Of a DNA stretch of 64,000 nt, positions 1-13,606 are shown in pieces. Both the position numbers and the translations under genes were made by a program. The notes beneath the pieces were generated by a model, which was given only the letters and a program-made list of their open reading frames with translations, was not told where the DNA came from and searched no databases. Each line of letters begins with the position of its first letter. Position 1 is the first letter of the stretch. Origin of the DNA: Sporobolomyces roseus (lineage: Eukaryota; Basidiomycota; Microbotryomycetes; Sporidiobolales; Sporidiobolaceae). The stretch covers positions 1,426,001 through 1,490,000 of the forward strand of contig JADILM010000005.1 in the NCBI GenBank assembly GCA_016617785.1, in the 5' to 3' direction.

Positions 1-98
1 TTGCTTGTTGTGCTAATACTACAACTCTCGCATGCAACAATTACTTTGTCTCTCTCGCGATCGCCTGATAGAAGAGAAGCGAAGAAAGATAGCAAGTT

Positions 99-3000
99 TC
101 AAACTGCCAAATACTTCATACTAATCTCTCTAGCTTCTTCTTCTTGATTCGACGCCGCGAGTAGAACCATCAAGTTGTAAGCTGCTACTTTCGTAAGATC
201 GCCATAGTCTCGTAAACCGTTTGATTCGACATCGACTTGCATCGCTGATTTGTCGGGAGCTGATTCGAGGCACAGTCGATAATGCTTGACTGCTTGAGAT
301 TGAAGACCTGTGGGAGAGGTGGCGAAGACATCAGGTCAGCTGTCAACAGAACGATATCGATGCCAATTCTCGCTCACCTAAATGATGGAAAGCTCTCGCA
401 AAGTTGTACTCTGTCTCTTGACAAGGTCCTCGTAACTTTCGATACTGTGAGAGGAAAGCGAGTGCTTGAGCGATTTGATGTTGACGATTGTCGGTTTGAC
501 GTGACATTGCTCGTTGGAGGTAAGAAGTTGCGAGTGCGAGGTTGACGAGAGGTTGTTTCGGATCGAGTTCGTAAGCGCGAAGGAGATAGACTGCGAGCGA
601 GTAGACGAGTCAGTTTGAGATCCGAGAAGAGCAGAGAGGGACAAGCGTACTGATAGCGGTTTGGAAACTTTGCGAATTCATCAACATGAAACCATAAGCT
701 GAGAAGAAGACCGGACTGAGGACCGATGGTTTCCAGCTAGACGCTCTCGTCGGTTGCGCAGCTGCGTCTCCCTCTTCCTCCTCGTTCTCTCCGTCGTTAC
801 CCTCCTCATCATCCTCTGCAGCGAGACTACTCTTTCGACCCTTCCTCGATACTTCTGGACTACTTCGACTCTGCGTACCCGAAGGACCAGGTGTCGAAAC
901 GATTCCATCTTCCTTCCCTGTCTTTCCTCCGCTGTGTCTCCCAATCTCCTTCAGCTGACGGATCAAGAATTTCTGTAATCGATGCTCGTTGAATGCGATG
1001 GCGGCGTCGTGACCTTGCGAGAGGAGGGAGAGGAGGAGTCGAACGGGTTCAGTCTGGAATGGATAGGTATTCTGCCACCATCGAAGTTCGGAAACGACGT
1101 GCTCGAATTTGCCGGCGTAGTGGAAACAGGCTGCCACAGCGAGAAAGTGTGAGTAGCTGTCTTGGGTAAGAGTCGGAGAGAGTCAATCTACCGATGAGAC
1201 CGAGACGAAGTGATTCTTCTTTCGCCTGATCTTGACGGAATACACTCGCTTCTCGAACATGAACGAGTACTTCAGCAGCGAGTTCCAACTCGTCGGACTT
1301 GGTCAAGAGGAAGCAATACTGTTAGTCGACAAGCTGCTATCAGCATCTCGCGTCGGAAGAGGATAGGAAGCTGAAGCGAACGAACCTGCAAGATGAAGTT
1401 GACCCATTGATCGAAATCTCTTCCTCTGAACGACGTCTCCTCGACTTCATCCTCCTCGTCCTCAATCATAGACCTCTCTAAACGATTCGCAATCTCATCC
1501 GCTTCCTCCGCAAGGTCCGCTTCTTTATCCTTTCCTTTCTTTCTATCTCCTCTTTTCCTTCTGACCATTCCCGTAAACTTCTTCTTGTAATCAGACGGGA
1601 ACAACTGTCTCGTACTCCTGAAAGAATCGATCAACCTCGTAGCGATCTCCAACCATTGATAAACCGCTTCTTCGTCTCCGATTTCGATCGAGGGTTCGAG
1701 TTGTTCGAGGCGAGAGAAGGCGGCGGTAGCTTCCATCTTGCGCTCTTCTTCGGCGTTGAGCTTGTCTTGACGAGCTGAGACTCGTTCAGAGGTCGATTTG
1801 TAACTTCGTCGTCGACGCTTGGGTTCATCGCTCGTCGAAAGTTCAGTACCATCTCGACGTCGTCGGAGTTTCATGACTGCGCGGAGAGAGTCTAGATCAG
1901 CCTGCAATGAAGAGTGTGACTCGAGGGAGATGGAGCTCACCTTCTTTGATCAATAGCAGAGCTCGCTCAGGTTGACCGAGATTCTCGAAGATCCTCGCCA
2001 AAGCAACCTTGACCTCGACGTTAGCAGGTTCTTCTTCGATGACTGTAGACCCAAAGCTCAAAGGCATCAGCGACCATCTGGCGCAGAGATGTTCGCAGCT
2101 CTAGCCTACCATTCTCGAAACATTCTCTAGCTTCTTCGAAATCACCCATCGCTGAATGACACTGTCCAATCTTGAGCCACACGTTCGCTCCGTTCGTCTG
2201 TGATCTCGAACTGGACGTCAGTATTCACTCACTTGAGCAAGCGAAACTGACAGAGGAATTTCGAGCTCACCTCTTCGCATTCCGCCATAACGGCAAACAT
2301 TTCCAACGCTTTCTCATACATTCCCCTCTCACAGTACGCGTCCCCAACCGCATCGAACAATTCCGGAAAACTCGCTACATCTTCCTCCAACATCAAATCG
2401 AAATGTCTCTTTGCCTCTTCTACCCACTCCCCATTCTCCCCCATCCAAAGCCTCGCAATCCCTAACCTAGCTCTCAACCTCACATCCAATTCATACACAG
2501 GTTCTCTCTCCAACCACTGATTCCCTTTCTCCCACCCATCCCTCATTTTTCTCTCGACGTCAAACTCCCGATCATCCAAAACTGTATCCCATTCAGTTTC
2601 TCTCTCTCTCCCTTGCATCCATCTAACACCTTGTCGAATAACTCTCACGCACTCGCCAAACTGTTTTTGAGTAATGAGGAAATCGGCGAGAGTTTCGAGA
2701 TCTTCGTAACCGTAGGAATTGAGGAGATGAGATGTGGAGGGAGTGATTTGGGGAACGGTTTGACGGTAGTAGGAGAAAGCGGAGAGGAGAAGTTGGACTG
2801 CTTGTGGGTAGAGTCGGTCAGAGGCGAGGAGCGGCGCGAGTTCTCGTAATACTCCCGGATCGTGAGGGAGTAATTCGAGTAAGGCTTGAAAAGCTTTGAT
2901 AGCCTGCGATACCACCGGAAATAGTCAGTAGCTGTTCTGGGCAGAGACTGACTCTAGATTGGTCTCACCATCTTGGTAGCACCTGACATCTTGAGGAGAT

Positions 3001-4151
3001 AGGCTCGATCCCACATTGAGTTGACATCTCCTTTATTCGCTTTGACAGCTTGAGTGAAACAATAAATCGCTTGATGCAATAACCCAAGATCCCTGTACGA
3101 GTTCCTCTCGGTCAGTACAAGCAAAGTACTGAACGAGAGAAGTGAGCAGCGTACCTAGATTCCGTACCCAACTCTGCCCAATCGCCTGCAGCCTGTTTAC
3201 CTCCACTCAAATGACTAGCGACAATCTTACACTGAATAGCTTTCTCCTTCTCTCCTTCCTCCTCATAGATCGTTGCGAGCGTGTACCACGTAACTCGAAT
3301 GATCGGATCGATCCGAATGATTTCCGACAAGAGTTGGACAGCTTCATCTAGTCTACCTTGAGCGTAGTGTTCGTTCGCCGTGAAGAGTAGTCGTTGAACT
3401 TCGGGAGAAGGTTCAACATCCGCTGCTGCACGTCTTCCTGCCTGTACGGTCGTCGAAGATTACAAGACTTTCGTCAATTTTGAGTTAGCCTAGAGTTCGG
3501 AGAGTTACGTACCCCTTTTTGACCCTTTCGACGTTTCTTTCCCCTCACTCCGACTGTAAGATCATCCATCATTTCCGGATCGAACGCGTCGAGTTCGTCT
3601 GCGATTGAACGATCAAACTCTCTATCTAAAGCGGTATTTCCTCCTACTCCCGTCGAAGCAGAGTTTCGAATCGCGTTAATGAACCGCCTGCAGTTCGACA
3701 CTATCAGTATACTCGTAGATTTGGCAAGCGAGCAGTGAAAGACTAACCCTAAATCCTCTCCTCCTTCTTCCGGAACATCTCCATCTCTGTCAACCGCCTT
3801 CTCTTTCCCCTTCCCCTTGTCCATCACGCCACTCTCAACCCTCCCATCCGGTAACAACAAACCCCCTTGACTCTGTCTCGTCCTCTTTCCCCCCTTTCCG
3901 TGAATTTGAGATTGTGCGAATTCTTCTTCGGCGTCTGTTTCTTCCTCTGATTCTCCTTCTTGACTACCACTAGCATACTCCCCTTCTCTTTCTTCTTCTT
4001 GGTATTCTAGTGGATCTTGGTCCTCATCCCAGTAATTGCGAGATGAGGAGGAAGGTTGAGAGATGAGTTGTGGATCCAATGGGAAGGACTGAGACGATGT
4101 CGAGGCGAGGGGTTGACGCGGTGTGAAATTGGCTAATTCAGGTATATCCAT
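99..4151 (-). CDS. TFC4: TFIIIC TPR subunit (Tfc4/Sfc4, GTF3C3-like)
   Basis: This is the tetratricopeptide subunit of transcription factor TFIIIC, which binds the A box of tRNA genes and recruits TFIIIB for RNA polymerase III. An acidic, Ser-rich N-terminus (about the first 100 residues) precedes a basic KKRRKGQKG segment. Arrays of TPR helices follow, with pieces such as LFTANEHYAQGRLDEA, WYTLATIYEEEGEKEKAI and ELFDAVGDAYCERGMYEKA. A charged linker around 680-940 precedes the C-terminal TPRs, which contain EYNFARAFHHLG. Reading through the introns, the last exon ends with REISMKYLAV and a TGA at 99-101, so the gene is complete in the window. The start MDIPELANF is the first Met after the divergent promoter shared with BET1. 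At least nine exons are needed. The family assignment rests on the TPR pattern, the acidic N-terminus and the conserved C-terminus. Confidence 0.85.
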
Positions 4152-4337
4152 TTATTTGGAGAGTATGAGTGAGATGGGAGAGAGAGAGAGAAGCGATTGT
4201 TTTTGGGTTTCATCTCTTTCAATCACTCCAACTTGAAACTGCTTCGGATCAGTTTGGATAGGCTCAGAGATAAGAGCCAGGGAATGGGCAATACGTGAAA
4301 ACCTCTTCCAACTCTCGAACCAAAGCGAACACCCCAA
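4152..4337. promoter_or_regulatory. Divergent promoter TFC4/BET1
   Basis: These 186 bases separate the start codons of two genes transcribed in opposite directions, so both core promoters must fit here. A GA/CT-rich stretch lies near 4168-4192. I see no convincing TATA box. Confidence 0.5.
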
Positions 4338-5024
4338 ATGTCTGCACTCTCAAACTCTCGGTTCGTTCTCACTCTCCATCTCTCCTGCCCTCCCCTCTAG
4401 CTGAACCTTCCTTGTTCTCTAGAGGTGGATTATCACATCGTGATCCATCCCGAACCGCTTTATTCTCTTCCTCTCGCTCAAATTCACCTCTACCAATGTA
4501 CAACACATCTCCCTCTCAACGCTATCAGGACCGAGCAGCAGAAGATATAGAAGGACAAAACGATGAGGCTTTGGGAGCTTTGAGTCAGAAAGTGAAATTG
4601 TTGAAGAATATTACGATTAATATTGGAAACGAGGTGAGGGATTCAACTAAAATGTTGAATGGAATGGTTAGTCCCTCTCCCTACACCTTCATCCGTTGAT
4701 TCGTGATATTGATGTAGATCGTGGAGAGGGTACTAGAATGATACGTTTGGAGAAACGGGAGATTTTTTGAGTGGTACTATGAAGAAAATGAAGAGAATGG
4801 CAGGTAAACAAGGAGGTCAATGGTGTCTGTGTACGAAAACTCTCTCATCTCACTCGTGCGCGAAGGTCCTGACGTGAGATATTGAGTTTCGTAGGGATGG
4901 GTTTCTTATTGATTGTGACCCTCGTTTTCTTCTGGACTTGGGTTTGGCGGAGGTCAGTCATTCTCACCTGCGCTCTTAACCTCGTCATGGTGACTGACGT
5001 CTCTCACTGGTCATCTTCAGATGA
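4338..5024 (+). CDS. BET1: Bet1-like ER-Golgi v-SNARE
   Basis: Qc-type SNARE for ER-to-Golgi vesicle fusion. I assemble five exons: 4338-4360, 4423-4666, 4737-4830, 4895-4952 and 5021-5024. The product has a short N-terminus with DPSRTALF, similar to the RTQLF of yeast Bet1. The SNARE helix runs from about LGALSQKVKLLKNITINIG to TMKKMKRMAG, and one C-terminal membrane anchor (MGFLLIVTLVFFWTWVW) ends in RR. Size (about 140 aa) and tail anchor fit the family. Exon 1 uses the second of two AG acceptors (4421-4422), because the first (4399-4400) gives a stop at once. The terminal exon holds only one base of an Arg codon and the TGA. Without that splice the protein would gain a long lumenal tail unlike Bet1. 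Confidence 0.85.
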
Positions 5025-5489
5025 CGGCACACTACACGCCCTTCGCCCTTCTTCGCCCCGTCGCCGGTTTTCTTCGCGTTATTTCCCCCTCATGTCGATA
5101 CTACATCTTTCGTTCTAGGTTTCTCAGTATACTCATTGTAATGCTTCATGATACCCATGGTCCTCCGGCCCCCACTCTCACAACCGCCTGAGAATGTATG
5201 ACGGCGAGCGGAAGGGAACGAAACGAGGAAACATTTCAGCTATTCAGCTGAGTTCTTTCTCGCACTCTATCCTCTCACACACACTCGAGGCAGACAAGAG
5301 TATAGCTCAACTGTGCGGATCTCCGTAAGACGAGTGCATGTTTACCCATTGAAAAGCCTCAGAAACCCTATCAAATCTATTTTTCGAAACCAAGGAAATC
5401 GCAACAAACTCTCCCACCTTTCCTTTCTATTCCCTCCTCAATATAGCCTATATATACACTTTCTTCCAACCTCCTCGATCAGGTGACCA
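5025..5489. other. Convergent intergenic region
   Basis: This holds the 3' flanks of BET1 (+) and the RTA1-like gene (-). It contains C/T-rich pieces and no coding frame or RNA gene that I can support. Confidence 0.5.
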
Positions 5490-7313
5490 CTAGATCTTCT
5501 CGTTCGTCGTGTTCGAAGGAGGAGTACCAGGTGAGAAAGTAGTTTCCGATTGATTTTTCGATTCACCAATGATTGGGGAGGTTTCCCTCGACTTGAGGAA
5601 CCAAGCTGGGTGGATGACACTGTATGAAGAGGCAGAGGAATCGTCAGATAGAGATCGGAGAACGGGGATTGGTTACAGGTCGGAAAGGGGAAACGTACTT
5701 GAGGATCAAGGTGCAGAGGATCATAGGGATCGCATCGACCAAAATAAATCGTTGTCCTTCCTGTACAACGACGGATACGAACCATGTCAGTCCCAAGACG
5801 AAAACAGGACATGGATTTCTACGATCGGTACGTACGGCGAGTTCTCCCCTGAAACCTTGCTTCAATTCTGCCGTACGAAAGATCTACTCCTCTCCCTCAC
5901 AATCAGCTCTCACTCATCTCAAGTCATGAAGGAAGTATAGAAACGTACACCTCGAGCAATCACGCAAGCACTTGCGACTCCCAACGCTCCGAGCATTAAT
6001 TGGATCCTAGATCCAGCTAGATCGATCTCTTTGCGAGATCGGAACGACCAGTACATTCCGTAGAGTACAAAGATCACCATCACAGCTAATTGGAAAGCTG
6101 TTTATTGCTCGAAGAGGGGAAAGAGGTGAGTTTTTTTTCGCTTTGACCTCGTTTTTGCAGAACTTGAAGAAAGGAAATGAGCTTACCGATACCAGCGAGC
6201 ATGATACTATCGACGAATTCGATCGTCTTCGAGTCAGCGGTAGGGAATCGTTAGGTAGAAGAGAAAGAGATAGCTCACTCAGATCCAGTCCGCAATTTTT
6301 GGTAATCATCTCCCGCACTTCCCGCTGACCCACCTCCGATCGCTTGGATGACCAGACTGACAACATCCGCAACTACGAAAGCAATCTTGAACCATTTAGC
6401 TGAGATCGGACTCTTCTTGGGAGCGACGATTCCAATGATTAAACCTAGACACCAATCTGTATCTCACAAGTGTTCTCGTCAGTCGGGATCTAGAGGGGCG
6501 AGAGAGAGGGAGAAAGGTACAGAGGGCTGCTGAGAAAAATGTTGGAGCTATGACCAATGTTGCGAGCTGTCCGATATAAGGAGAACGAGCTGCGACGTCT
6601 GAGTGAGAGTAGAGTCGGAAAGCGTAACCGATCACTTCGACTGCGCGGAGGACGAGGTTCGGTGAGCGGATTAGATTGAGGCAAGAGAGGCAAGAGAGGG
6701 AGGAGAGAGGAGGAGAGAGGAGGAGAGAGGAGGAGAGAGGAGGAGAGAGGAGGAGAGAGGAGGAGAGAAGAGGAGAGAAGAGGAGAGAGGGCGCGAGAAG
6801 AGCGAGAGTGAGCTGTCGTTTCGTTGAGAAGGAGGAGCGAACGAGAACTCACGCAAACAACCAATAGGCATGACCGTCATGAACCATGCCCTCCTCGCAA
6901 TTCCGAGCTGTACAGTGTGGGCGAGAAGCGACAATGTGAAGAGAACGAGAAAGATCGAGTTCTGTTTCGAGCAAGTCAAAATTTCGGAATTTTCGTCAGC
7001 TACGGTTCTTCGTCAACATTCCTTTGCTTCATTCCTCTATCACACCTAACTCGTGGAATCGTCGTTGCGAATGGTTTCCGCCCTTCTTCTTGCCGACCAA
7101 ACCCCGATCCTGAACCTTGCACCGAGGACGAACGGAGAAGATTTCGGACAACGAAAACCTGAAGACTCACCATAGCTATTGAAGGCTCGTAGCCATACCT
7201 ATTCGTATCAACAAGATCAGTACACGTCGACTTTGAGTATTTGGAGGTCTCAATTGAACGTACTTGTTGTCAAGGTAAGAAACTCTCGGTGGTCTATTTT
7301 CTAGAGTAGCCAT
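5490..7313 (-). CDS. RTA1-domain multipass membrane protein
   Basis: Fungal RTA1/RSB1 family: seven-helix plasma-membrane proteins linked to sphingoid-base export and to resistance to 7-aminocholesterol and other lipophilic compounds. The family signatures appear in order across exons: YGYEPSIAM near the N-terminus; a helix with HTVQLGIARRAWFM; the motif PIGCLLEVIGYAFRLYS, created by a splice; LATLVIAPTFFSAALC; a DV(V)SLVIQAIGGGSAGS segment; a YRTVEL-like segment; DAIPMILCTLIL; and NVIHPAWFLKSR. The hydrophilic tail ends in NTTNEKI. The start MATLENRPPRVSYLDNKYGY suits the family; an upstream in-frame Met would add about 50 residues. One intron (6641-6852) is long and carries a 10-nt repeat. 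The substrate cannot be read from sequence. Confidence 0.82.
6701..6790 (+). repeat. Nine-copy 10-nt purine minisatellite
   Basis: The unit AGGAGAGAGG is repeated nine times in exact 10-nt register. Six perfect copies are followed by two with AGGAGAGAAG and one perfect copy. It lies inside an intron of the RTA1-like gene. On the transcribed sense strand it is a long pyrimidine tract (CCTCTCTCCT units). Confidence 0.9.
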
Positions 7314-7755
7314 TGGTTCGTCGGCGGATGAAGCGGGATTGAGAGAGATGAATGAAGAGTTGTATAGAGAGCTGGAGAGAGCAAAGCAGAGTTGGGAGCA
7401 GGAAGCAGGAGAACTCAAAACTAAAAAAGAGCGAACCTTGCGAAGAAAGGCGGGGTCGGCGTCGGGCATTCAAAAGTCTTCCTCGGCAGTGGTCGTACTG
7501 CTAGCGATACAGTATCAGAGCCGAAAGTGAAGCGATTGAGGAGTTAAGTACGATGGAAGTCGACAGGAAGCTCTGAACATGACGAAGGGGGGACAATTCG
7601 ATCGGGTACGGGCAGACAAACGCTCAGATTGCTTCGTACAGCTGCCTAGAGATCGATAGCTTTGACTGGTCAACGCAAAGGAGTGCTCCAAGCAAAGAGA
7701 AGTGAAGTGAACGGAAGCCAAAGTTTGCGAAACTTTTTGGAGTAACGAATCATCC
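7314..7755. promoter_or_regulatory. Divergent promoter RTA1-like/AIM19-like
   Basis: The 442 bases lie between two divergent start codons. The half near 7330-7470 is open on the minus strand and could be an N-terminal extension or 5' leader of the RTA1-like gene. No clear operator is seen. Confidence 0.4.
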
Positions 7756-8390
7756 ATGTCTTCTACAACAGCTCCTGCGACCACTCCGACACCTACAAAC
7801 ACCCTAACGAAACCACCAGCATGGATCTGTAGTGTCGCCGAGACCCCTAATGTAGCATGGTTGACTTCTGGTTTATTGTAAGAATCTACATCTCTACACT
7901 CATTGAGCACTTCAGTAACTCACAGTGAGGTCTCATAGGCTCGCAGCAGTACCTCTGTGTGTCAAGAGCCCAATAGGTTTCCCTCATCTCGTTCAATTGC
8001 CTCTCTTTGCAACAATTTTCGGTGGTAGTGGGTGAGTAGCTTCTCTTCTACGATCTTCTCTGCCACTAGGGCTGATCAAGAAGATCGTCGGTACTTTCAG
8101 CTATATGGTGAAAGCGGGAGATCCGATTAATGGAAGTGGAACGACAACAGGTACGTTTTCGCAATCTTTTTCTTTCGTTCCTCTCCTTTGCTCGAGTCAA
8201 GGCTCTCCTCTCGAGTTCTATTCAAAGCCTTCGTACTGACTGTACCTTCGACCTTGCAGCATGGTCATTGACCTACCTCTTCTTGCATGCGAAGAATGCG
8301 ATCGTCTCAAGAAGACCAGGACCGATAGCTTTGGTAACTGGAGTCGCTGCTCAAGCGGGATGTTACGGATACTACTATGCGACTGTTTAA
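7756..8390 (+). CDS. AIM19: AIM19-like mitochondrial membrane protein
   Basis: Small mitochondrial membrane protein similar to yeast Aim19 (altered inheritance of mitochondria), of unknown biochemical role. Four exons give about 130 residues. A Ser/Thr/Pro-rich start (MSSTTAPATTPTPTN) is followed by a hydrophobic stretch (SGLLLAAVPLCVKS), a glycine-rich turn, then MVKAGDPINGSGTTTAWSLT, which I take as the family hallmark. A second membrane segment ends in AGCYGYYYATV. The first intron must use the acceptor just before GCTCGCAGCA near 7938, because earlier AGs bring in a stop. The fold and size fit; the specific symbol is recalled from family resemblance and is less certain than the gene model. 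Confidence 0.65.
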
Positions 8391-9092
8391 AGTCGATTGT
8401 GAGTTCGAGACACCTTCAGTCATGTCTGCTACTGAGTGGAATTTGTTCTCGTTCTCGCAGGCTCCAATCAGCGATATCATTTCCACATTAGACTCCTCCT
8501 CTTATCGTTTCAACGACGCTTCTCGTCGCTATAACACTCCTCAGCTCGCACGCCTGCTAATCTAGACCTAATTCCTCGTCGTTCACTTTGTTGTAATCAT
8601 CAACTCTCGCATTTCCCCCCCTCTCAAATCCCGTCGCTCCTCTCATCTCTCTGCTCTTCACTCTCAAATCGAATCCGACAAGCGAATGAATTATAGAGAC
8701 GATCAATACCGAGTTTGTATCTGCCATCATCATCGTCTCATCAAAAAAGCGAAAAAAAAAAACGAAGGGGAGAGATGAAAAGAATGTCTACAACAAAAGG
8801 AGAGAACCGAGGAGCCCATGAGAGAGAGATAGTCCGCTACGAGAAACGGAGAGCACAAAAGAAAGAGGAGGTAGCGAGTGGAGAGAGTGAGAGCGAGAGT
8901 GAGAGGTATCGATTTACTGCTTTATTTTGGTGAAGTGGTTGGGAGGTGAGGAGAGGAGAAGAGGGGCGAGATATGCAGAAGAACAACATAGGAGAGTGAA
9001 GGTGAAGGTGAGAAATTAGGAGGAGGAGGAATTGTAAGAACCGTCGCAGAGAAACAGATGGAATAAGAATCCTCTCTTCCCCCCTCGAATCA
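8391..9092. other. Convergent intergenic, purine-rich
   Basis: About 700 bases between the ends of the AIM19-like gene (+) and the phosphatase gene (-). From roughly 8740 to 9060 the plus strand is strongly A/G-rich (AAAAAGCGAAAAAAAAAACG, repeated GAGAGTGAGAG), probably 3' UTR sequence of the minus-strand gene. No gene is supported. Confidence 0.5.
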
Positions 9093-11327
9093 CTATGAAC
9101 CGCCTCCTTTATCCTCCTCTTCTGTCCCCTCCTTCAATCCCTTCAACACTGGACTATTCCTACCACTCGGCGCTCTCGATTGACTTCTTTCTTTAGTCTT
9201 TGCTTCGGGTGGTGCTTTACCCCTTTGAGGGGTCGAGTAAGGAGTCGTACATGCCCAACTAGGGAGGTGAGGTCGATTATTAGAAGCGATGTCCCATACC
9301 TATCAACTCAAAAAGCTTCAGTAAAAGACAAAGTAGGGAGAGGAAGGAGGAGCTTACTCGGTCAAGTCCTTTGAAAGCTTCAATGAATTGTAAATCCATT
9401 TGACGTGATTTTGGGTGACTGTAACGTCGGTATTCGTCGAAGATTGCAGTGAGGGACCACGTTTGAAGTCTTCTAAGAGTTCCTACTAAACATCCAGTTC
9501 GATGCTGTACACCCAGACATTTCATCAGTTGATTTCCCTCGAGAAAGCACTGAGAGAGAGGAGCCAGACGTACCTTTCCTTTATTGCAATGAATGAGGAG
9601 TGGATGATTCCGAGTATCGAGTAGAACAGCCATAGCAGCCACAATCTTGTCATCTGGAATATGAACGAACGGTTCCTTGTTTCCTGGAATCGGGAATTGA
9701 AACAATCTGTACGCACTTACACCTCCTCGATCAGTTCCCTTTCTACGAAGAGAAAAGAGATCGTGAGGAGATAAATAAACGCACTGTATTCCTTCTTGTT
9801 CGAGGAAATCTAAATTTTCTTGAGGATAATCATCTTGAATCAATGTCCTGTACGTAAGAAGTTTCGCCCTCAGTCAGCTCGAGCGCAAGAAGCACAATGA
9901 GTGAAACTAATGGGTACGTACAAGACCGATTTCAACTTCAAACTTTCCTTCAAGAACCCAAAATTCTTCTTCCGAGGGAAACTACTCCTAAAGATTCCTG
10001 GAGCAACAATCGCAAAGTTCTCTGGTGGATAAAAGAGTCCGTCTTCTCCCTCCTCATTCGAAGGGAGAGGTAGGGCTTTCTCTTTCCCTTTGATTGAGGG
10101 TTGAGGGGGTAGAGGGAGAGTTGAAGTGGATGGAGTAGGAGAAGAATAAGGGAGGGATGAAGGAGGTGAGAGGAGAGCTGAGGATGAGGAGGAGGAAGAA
10201 GGGAGGAGAGTAGAATCTCGACCTCCAGATTGTTTCGAAGAGGAGAAAGGGGAGGAAGGGTTGAGAATATCGAATGAAGAGGATCTCGAGGGGTTTGGAG
10301 AGAAGGTTTGTGGAGAATGATCGGAATAGCGATGGTTTAGAGGTGGAGGGTAAGAAGCGAGAGGGGTCAAATCGTCTGGAGCTAGAGTAGGGGAAGCGGT
10401 CGATGATCGATAGAGACCTAATCCTAATGGTCCTCCTCCCGATCCTGGGGTCGCTTGTTGTTGATACAATTCAGCAGCTCCTGCTGAAAGTGGTCGACTC
10501 TTCCCTCCTCCTCCGCCTGATCGATCTTGCGAGTTACTTCCTCCTCCTCCTTTCTCCCGTTCTCGTTCGTGGGAAGAAACAGAGAATGTCGTAGTGGAAG
10601 AAGCGGAAGTGACTGAACTCGCGCTCGCTGCACTCGAGAACCCGGACGAACTAGCTCCCGAACTCGAAGATGCCGTCGTATAGCTATAGAACCCTCCTCC
10701 GTAGTTTGAAGCGTTGGACGAGTTAGAGGATGCCGAAGAGAACTCATGGTGATGAGGAGAAGGGGAAATTGAAGAGTACTGGAGAGGATCGATAGTGCCT
10801 TCTAGAGAAGAATAAATCGTCGAAGGAGGAGGTGGAACGATAGTCGAATCACTCGCCGAACTCAGGCATGCCTCCAATAATCGACTCGTACACTCTTTCT
10901 GTTCGTCCCTCTCCATGGTGTGTCCCGTTCTACCTCTCTCACTAATCACTCCATCCTCACTCCCTCCTCCCAATTTCGGTGTATCTCCCTCACATTTCTC
11001 CTTGTCCTTGTCTACCAATAATCCGCCTTTACCTCCCTTCCATTCACTCGCATCCAATTCCGAACTACTCTCCTCGACCGCATAAACATTACTCTTACTC
11101 TTCTTTTTCGATTCCCTCCTACATTTCCTGTTTCCCTCTTGTAATTGACCACCTCTTTCTCTCATGATACGTAACATCCATTCTGGTGGGCCTTGAGGAG
11201 TAGGAGTAGGACTAGGGAGGAGGGAAAGGGAATTGATCTCCTCGGTCAAGGAACGGATTGGAGCTGACATTCTCACGAGACTCGCTTCTTTCGTTGAGGG
11301 TGAGGTAGTAGAGGGTAATTGATCCAT
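9093..11327 (-). CDS. SIW14: Siw14-type atypical dual-specificity phosphatase with long disordered N-terminus
   Basis: Atypical dual-specificity phosphatase of the Siw14/Oca family; yeast Siw14 removes the beta-phosphate of inositol pyrophosphates (5-IP7). The catalytic domain is C-terminal: PPENFAIVAPGIFRSSFPRK, then LKSVL, DDYPQENLDFLEQEGIQCVY, the general-acid region, the CX5R signature HCNKGKHRTG (formed across a splice) and LQTWSLTAIFDEYRRYSHPK, typical of this subfamily. Roughly 420 residues of Ser/Pro/Gly-rich low-complexity sequence precede it, far longer than yeast Siw14 (about 281 aa in total). The last exon (VWDIASNNRPHLPSWA onward) adds a charged tail ending before TAG at 9093-9095. 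Other in-frame Mets near 11273 could be used. Confidence 0.85.
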
Positions 11328-11746
11328 TAAGAGTAGTAGGAAGGTAAGGTGAGTCGAGTGGGGAGGGAGATCTAAGAGGGTGTTGTGACTGGGTGGTGAG
11401 GGAGTTTATTGATGCATCTTGATAGGAGTAGAGAGGGGGTTGATTTGGAGCCTGATAAAGGGCTAGAAAGCCTCTCCCGTTTGGAGAGAGGCAGAAAAGG
11501 TGCGAGACGTGGGTGAGAGAGAGAAGACGCTCAGCATTTCACTCGATTTTGCTCGTGTGGACCAAAGTCTGTCGTGTGAAAAAGAGCGACCCTTCAAAAA
11601 CTCTCGCTTCTCTTTCTTTCGCACGACCGTTCTCCTTCTCTAAGGTAGTCGAGCGAGAAGTTCGAGCGGGCAACAATCAGAAGCGAAACGATGCTATGAA
11701 CTTTTTTTTGACAAGTTTTGAACTTCTTCGCTAAACCTCTCTATCC
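11328..11746. other. Intergenic between two minus-strand genes
   Basis: This is the promoter side of the SIW14-type gene and the 3' flank of LEU2. No open frame with coding character and no obvious repeat. Confidence 0.4.
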
Positions 11747-13326
<1,580 letters not shown>

Positions 13327-13606
13327 ATTCGAGACTGTGAGTGAGTGGAGGAGGAGAAGGGAGGAAAGAGGAGAATGAGAGAAGAGAATGAGTCGGAGTT
13401 TAGGCTTAGATCCGCATCAAGCAGATTCTCTCTGATCGTTCGAAGGTAGAGCCCATACTCTAACAATCCTGACTAGCTAAGAGAGGGATCTCTAGCTGGC
13501 GATACTGATTTATTGCGAAATTTGGAGAGCTTCTGAGTGATCTCGAAAAAAAAGTTCAAAGAGAAAGTGGATTCCCCTCCCACCACTCTCCAGAGCCCTT
13601 GCAAGT
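13327..13606. promoter_or_regulatory. Divergent promoter LEU2/NOB1
   Basis: A 280-base divergent promoter between an amino-acid biosynthesis gene and a ribosome-biogenesis gene. No recognised operator. Confidence 0.45.

Noticed and set aside
1..98. Sequence before the TFC4 stop
   Set aside because: Only 3' flank; too short to assign to another gene.
6490..6979. Several Leu/Ser or Arg/Glu repeat frames
   Set aside because: They are created by the 10-nt intronic minisatellite, which is open in several frames by composition.
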